Source: an uncultured Treponema sp. (GTDB lineage Bacteria > Spirochaetota > Spirochaetia > Treponematales > Treponemataceae). Taken from it: 5,477 bases of DNA. Made by a program: the position numbers and the translations under genes. Where the stretch lies: the NCBI GenBank assembly GCA_937900125.1, contig CALCEK010000108.1:1-5477 (forward strand), written 5' to 3'. Under the pieces are notes generated by a model. It did not search any database, was not told where the DNA came from, and worked only from the letters and a program-made list of their open reading frames with translations. Shown piece after piece: positions 4,978 to 5,477 of the stretch; the stretch's first letter is position 1, and the number at the start of each line of letters is the position of its first letter.

Positions 4978-5477
4978 AGAGGGCGTTACGAAGTGCTCGA
5001 GCACGAGTCCGCGCCGGAGGAGCTGCCCAACATCATAATGGGCAGGAACCCCGTAAAAGAGGCGATAAAGGTCGGCAGAAGCATCGACCGCATACTTGTT
5101 ACCAAGGAACACGACGGTTCTTTGAACGAGATACTGGAGCTTGCACGCGACGCAAAGCTTGTGGTACGCGACGTTGAAAGGGCGAAGCTGGACGAGATCT
5201 GCATGCCCTTCGGGCACAACGGCAGGACGGGCAACCACCAGGGCATAGTGGCTTATATACCCGGCGTGGAATATTGCGAGCTTTCAGACATTTTAGACCT
5301 TGCGAAAGAGAAGGGCGAGCCGCCTTTCGTCGTACTGCTTGACGGTATAGAAGACCCGCACAATCTGGGCTCTGTTATAAGGAGCGCGGAGTGCGCGGGC
5401 GCGCACGGCGTGGTCATCACCAAGCGGCGCTCGGCTTCCGTCACGGCCGTAGTGGTAAAGACCTCTGCCGGCGCGAC
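4888..5477 (+). CDS. rlmB: 23S rRNA 2'-O-ribose methyltransferase, RlmB/TrmH (SpoU) family, partial
   Basis: RlmB-type enzymes methylate the 2'-O of a guanosine in 23S rRNA (G2251 in E. coli) using S-adenosylmethionine through a SPOUT knot. The core begins LPNIIMGRNPVKEAIKVG (from 5023) and continues with the substrate-binding domain, including GNHQGIVAYIPGVEY. The SPOUT domain follows, with LLDGIEDPHNLGSVIRSA (from about 5338, containing the conserved N and R) and CAGAHGVVI. The C-terminal knot is beyond the window. Ahead of the core is a charged Y/D/R/E extension made of the hexapeptide repeats, which is known in kind from Firmicute homologues and probably disordered and RNA-binding. The true start is not visible: upstream of 4888 the frame stays open but reads the antisense of the HTH fragment. 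An internal ATG at 5038 is the only in-frame ATG near the core. GC content and codons (AGG, ATA, GAG, GGC) differ strongly from the left part. Confidence 0.88.

Noticed and set aside
4735..5238. 167-codon minus-strand ORF taken as one protein
   Set aside because: Only its last 48-49 codons look like real protein (HTH tail). The rest is antisense to the tandem repeats and rlmB, and the repetitive IALTVF stretch is a by-product of the repeats.

Overview
This window reads as a mosaic. Positions 1 to about 4,590 are AT-rich DNA of spirochaete type, most likely a Treponema. The GatB sequence looks treponemal to me from memory, and the small envelope genes carry lysine- and phenylalanine-rich signal sequences. 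The right end, from about 4,885 to 5,477, is clearly richer in GC (about 55% in a line counted by hand) and resembles a Clostridia-type Firmicute in both protein sequence and codon choice. A stretch of about 300 bases between them (about 4,590-4,885) also looks Firmicute-like, but it collides with both neighbours. A chimeric metagenomic contig is the simplest explanation. A real transfer or rearrangement cannot be excluded from the sequence alone.

Left part, all on the minus strand and read from right to left: gatB (4411-2873, complete), a secreted protein that is probably an outer-membrane beta-barrel (2868-2104), a lipoprotein with a calcineurin-like metallophosphoesterase domain (2107-1211), and a multi-membrane-span sensor histidine kinase whose 3' part lies beyond position 1 (1209-1). 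The genes are 4 nt apart, overlapping by 4 nt, and 1 nt apart, so they very probably form one transcript. GatB is a translation-fidelity enzyme. The three genes after it all act at or in the envelope. No pathway linking them can be read from the sequence.

Middle part: upstream of gatB lies a compact dispersed-type repeat (core 4470-4552, possible outer arms to 4449 and 4572). It is built of two hairpins that are also inverted copies of each other, and their differences preserve pairing within each hairpin. Beyond it, on the minus strand, are the first ~28 residues of a DUF3990-like protein (4674 leftwards) that lose family resemblance near 4590, a near-consensus promoter pointing into that ORF, a likely terminator, and the last 48-49 codons of an Xre-type HTH regulator (stop at 4735). 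The order regulator, terminator, promoter, DUF3990 start is coherent, so this middle block is probably a natural piece of DNA cut at both ends.

Right part: on the plus strand, a TrmH-family 23S rRNA 2'-O-ribose methyltransferase (RlmB type) runs off the window end. It is preceded in frame by five 18-bp tandem repeats encoding GYEDRK-like hexapeptides. The repeats abut the HTH fragment at about 4878-4888, so neither gene is complete at that point. I found no tRNA, rRNA, CRISPR array, insertion sequence or convincing new multi-gene system.
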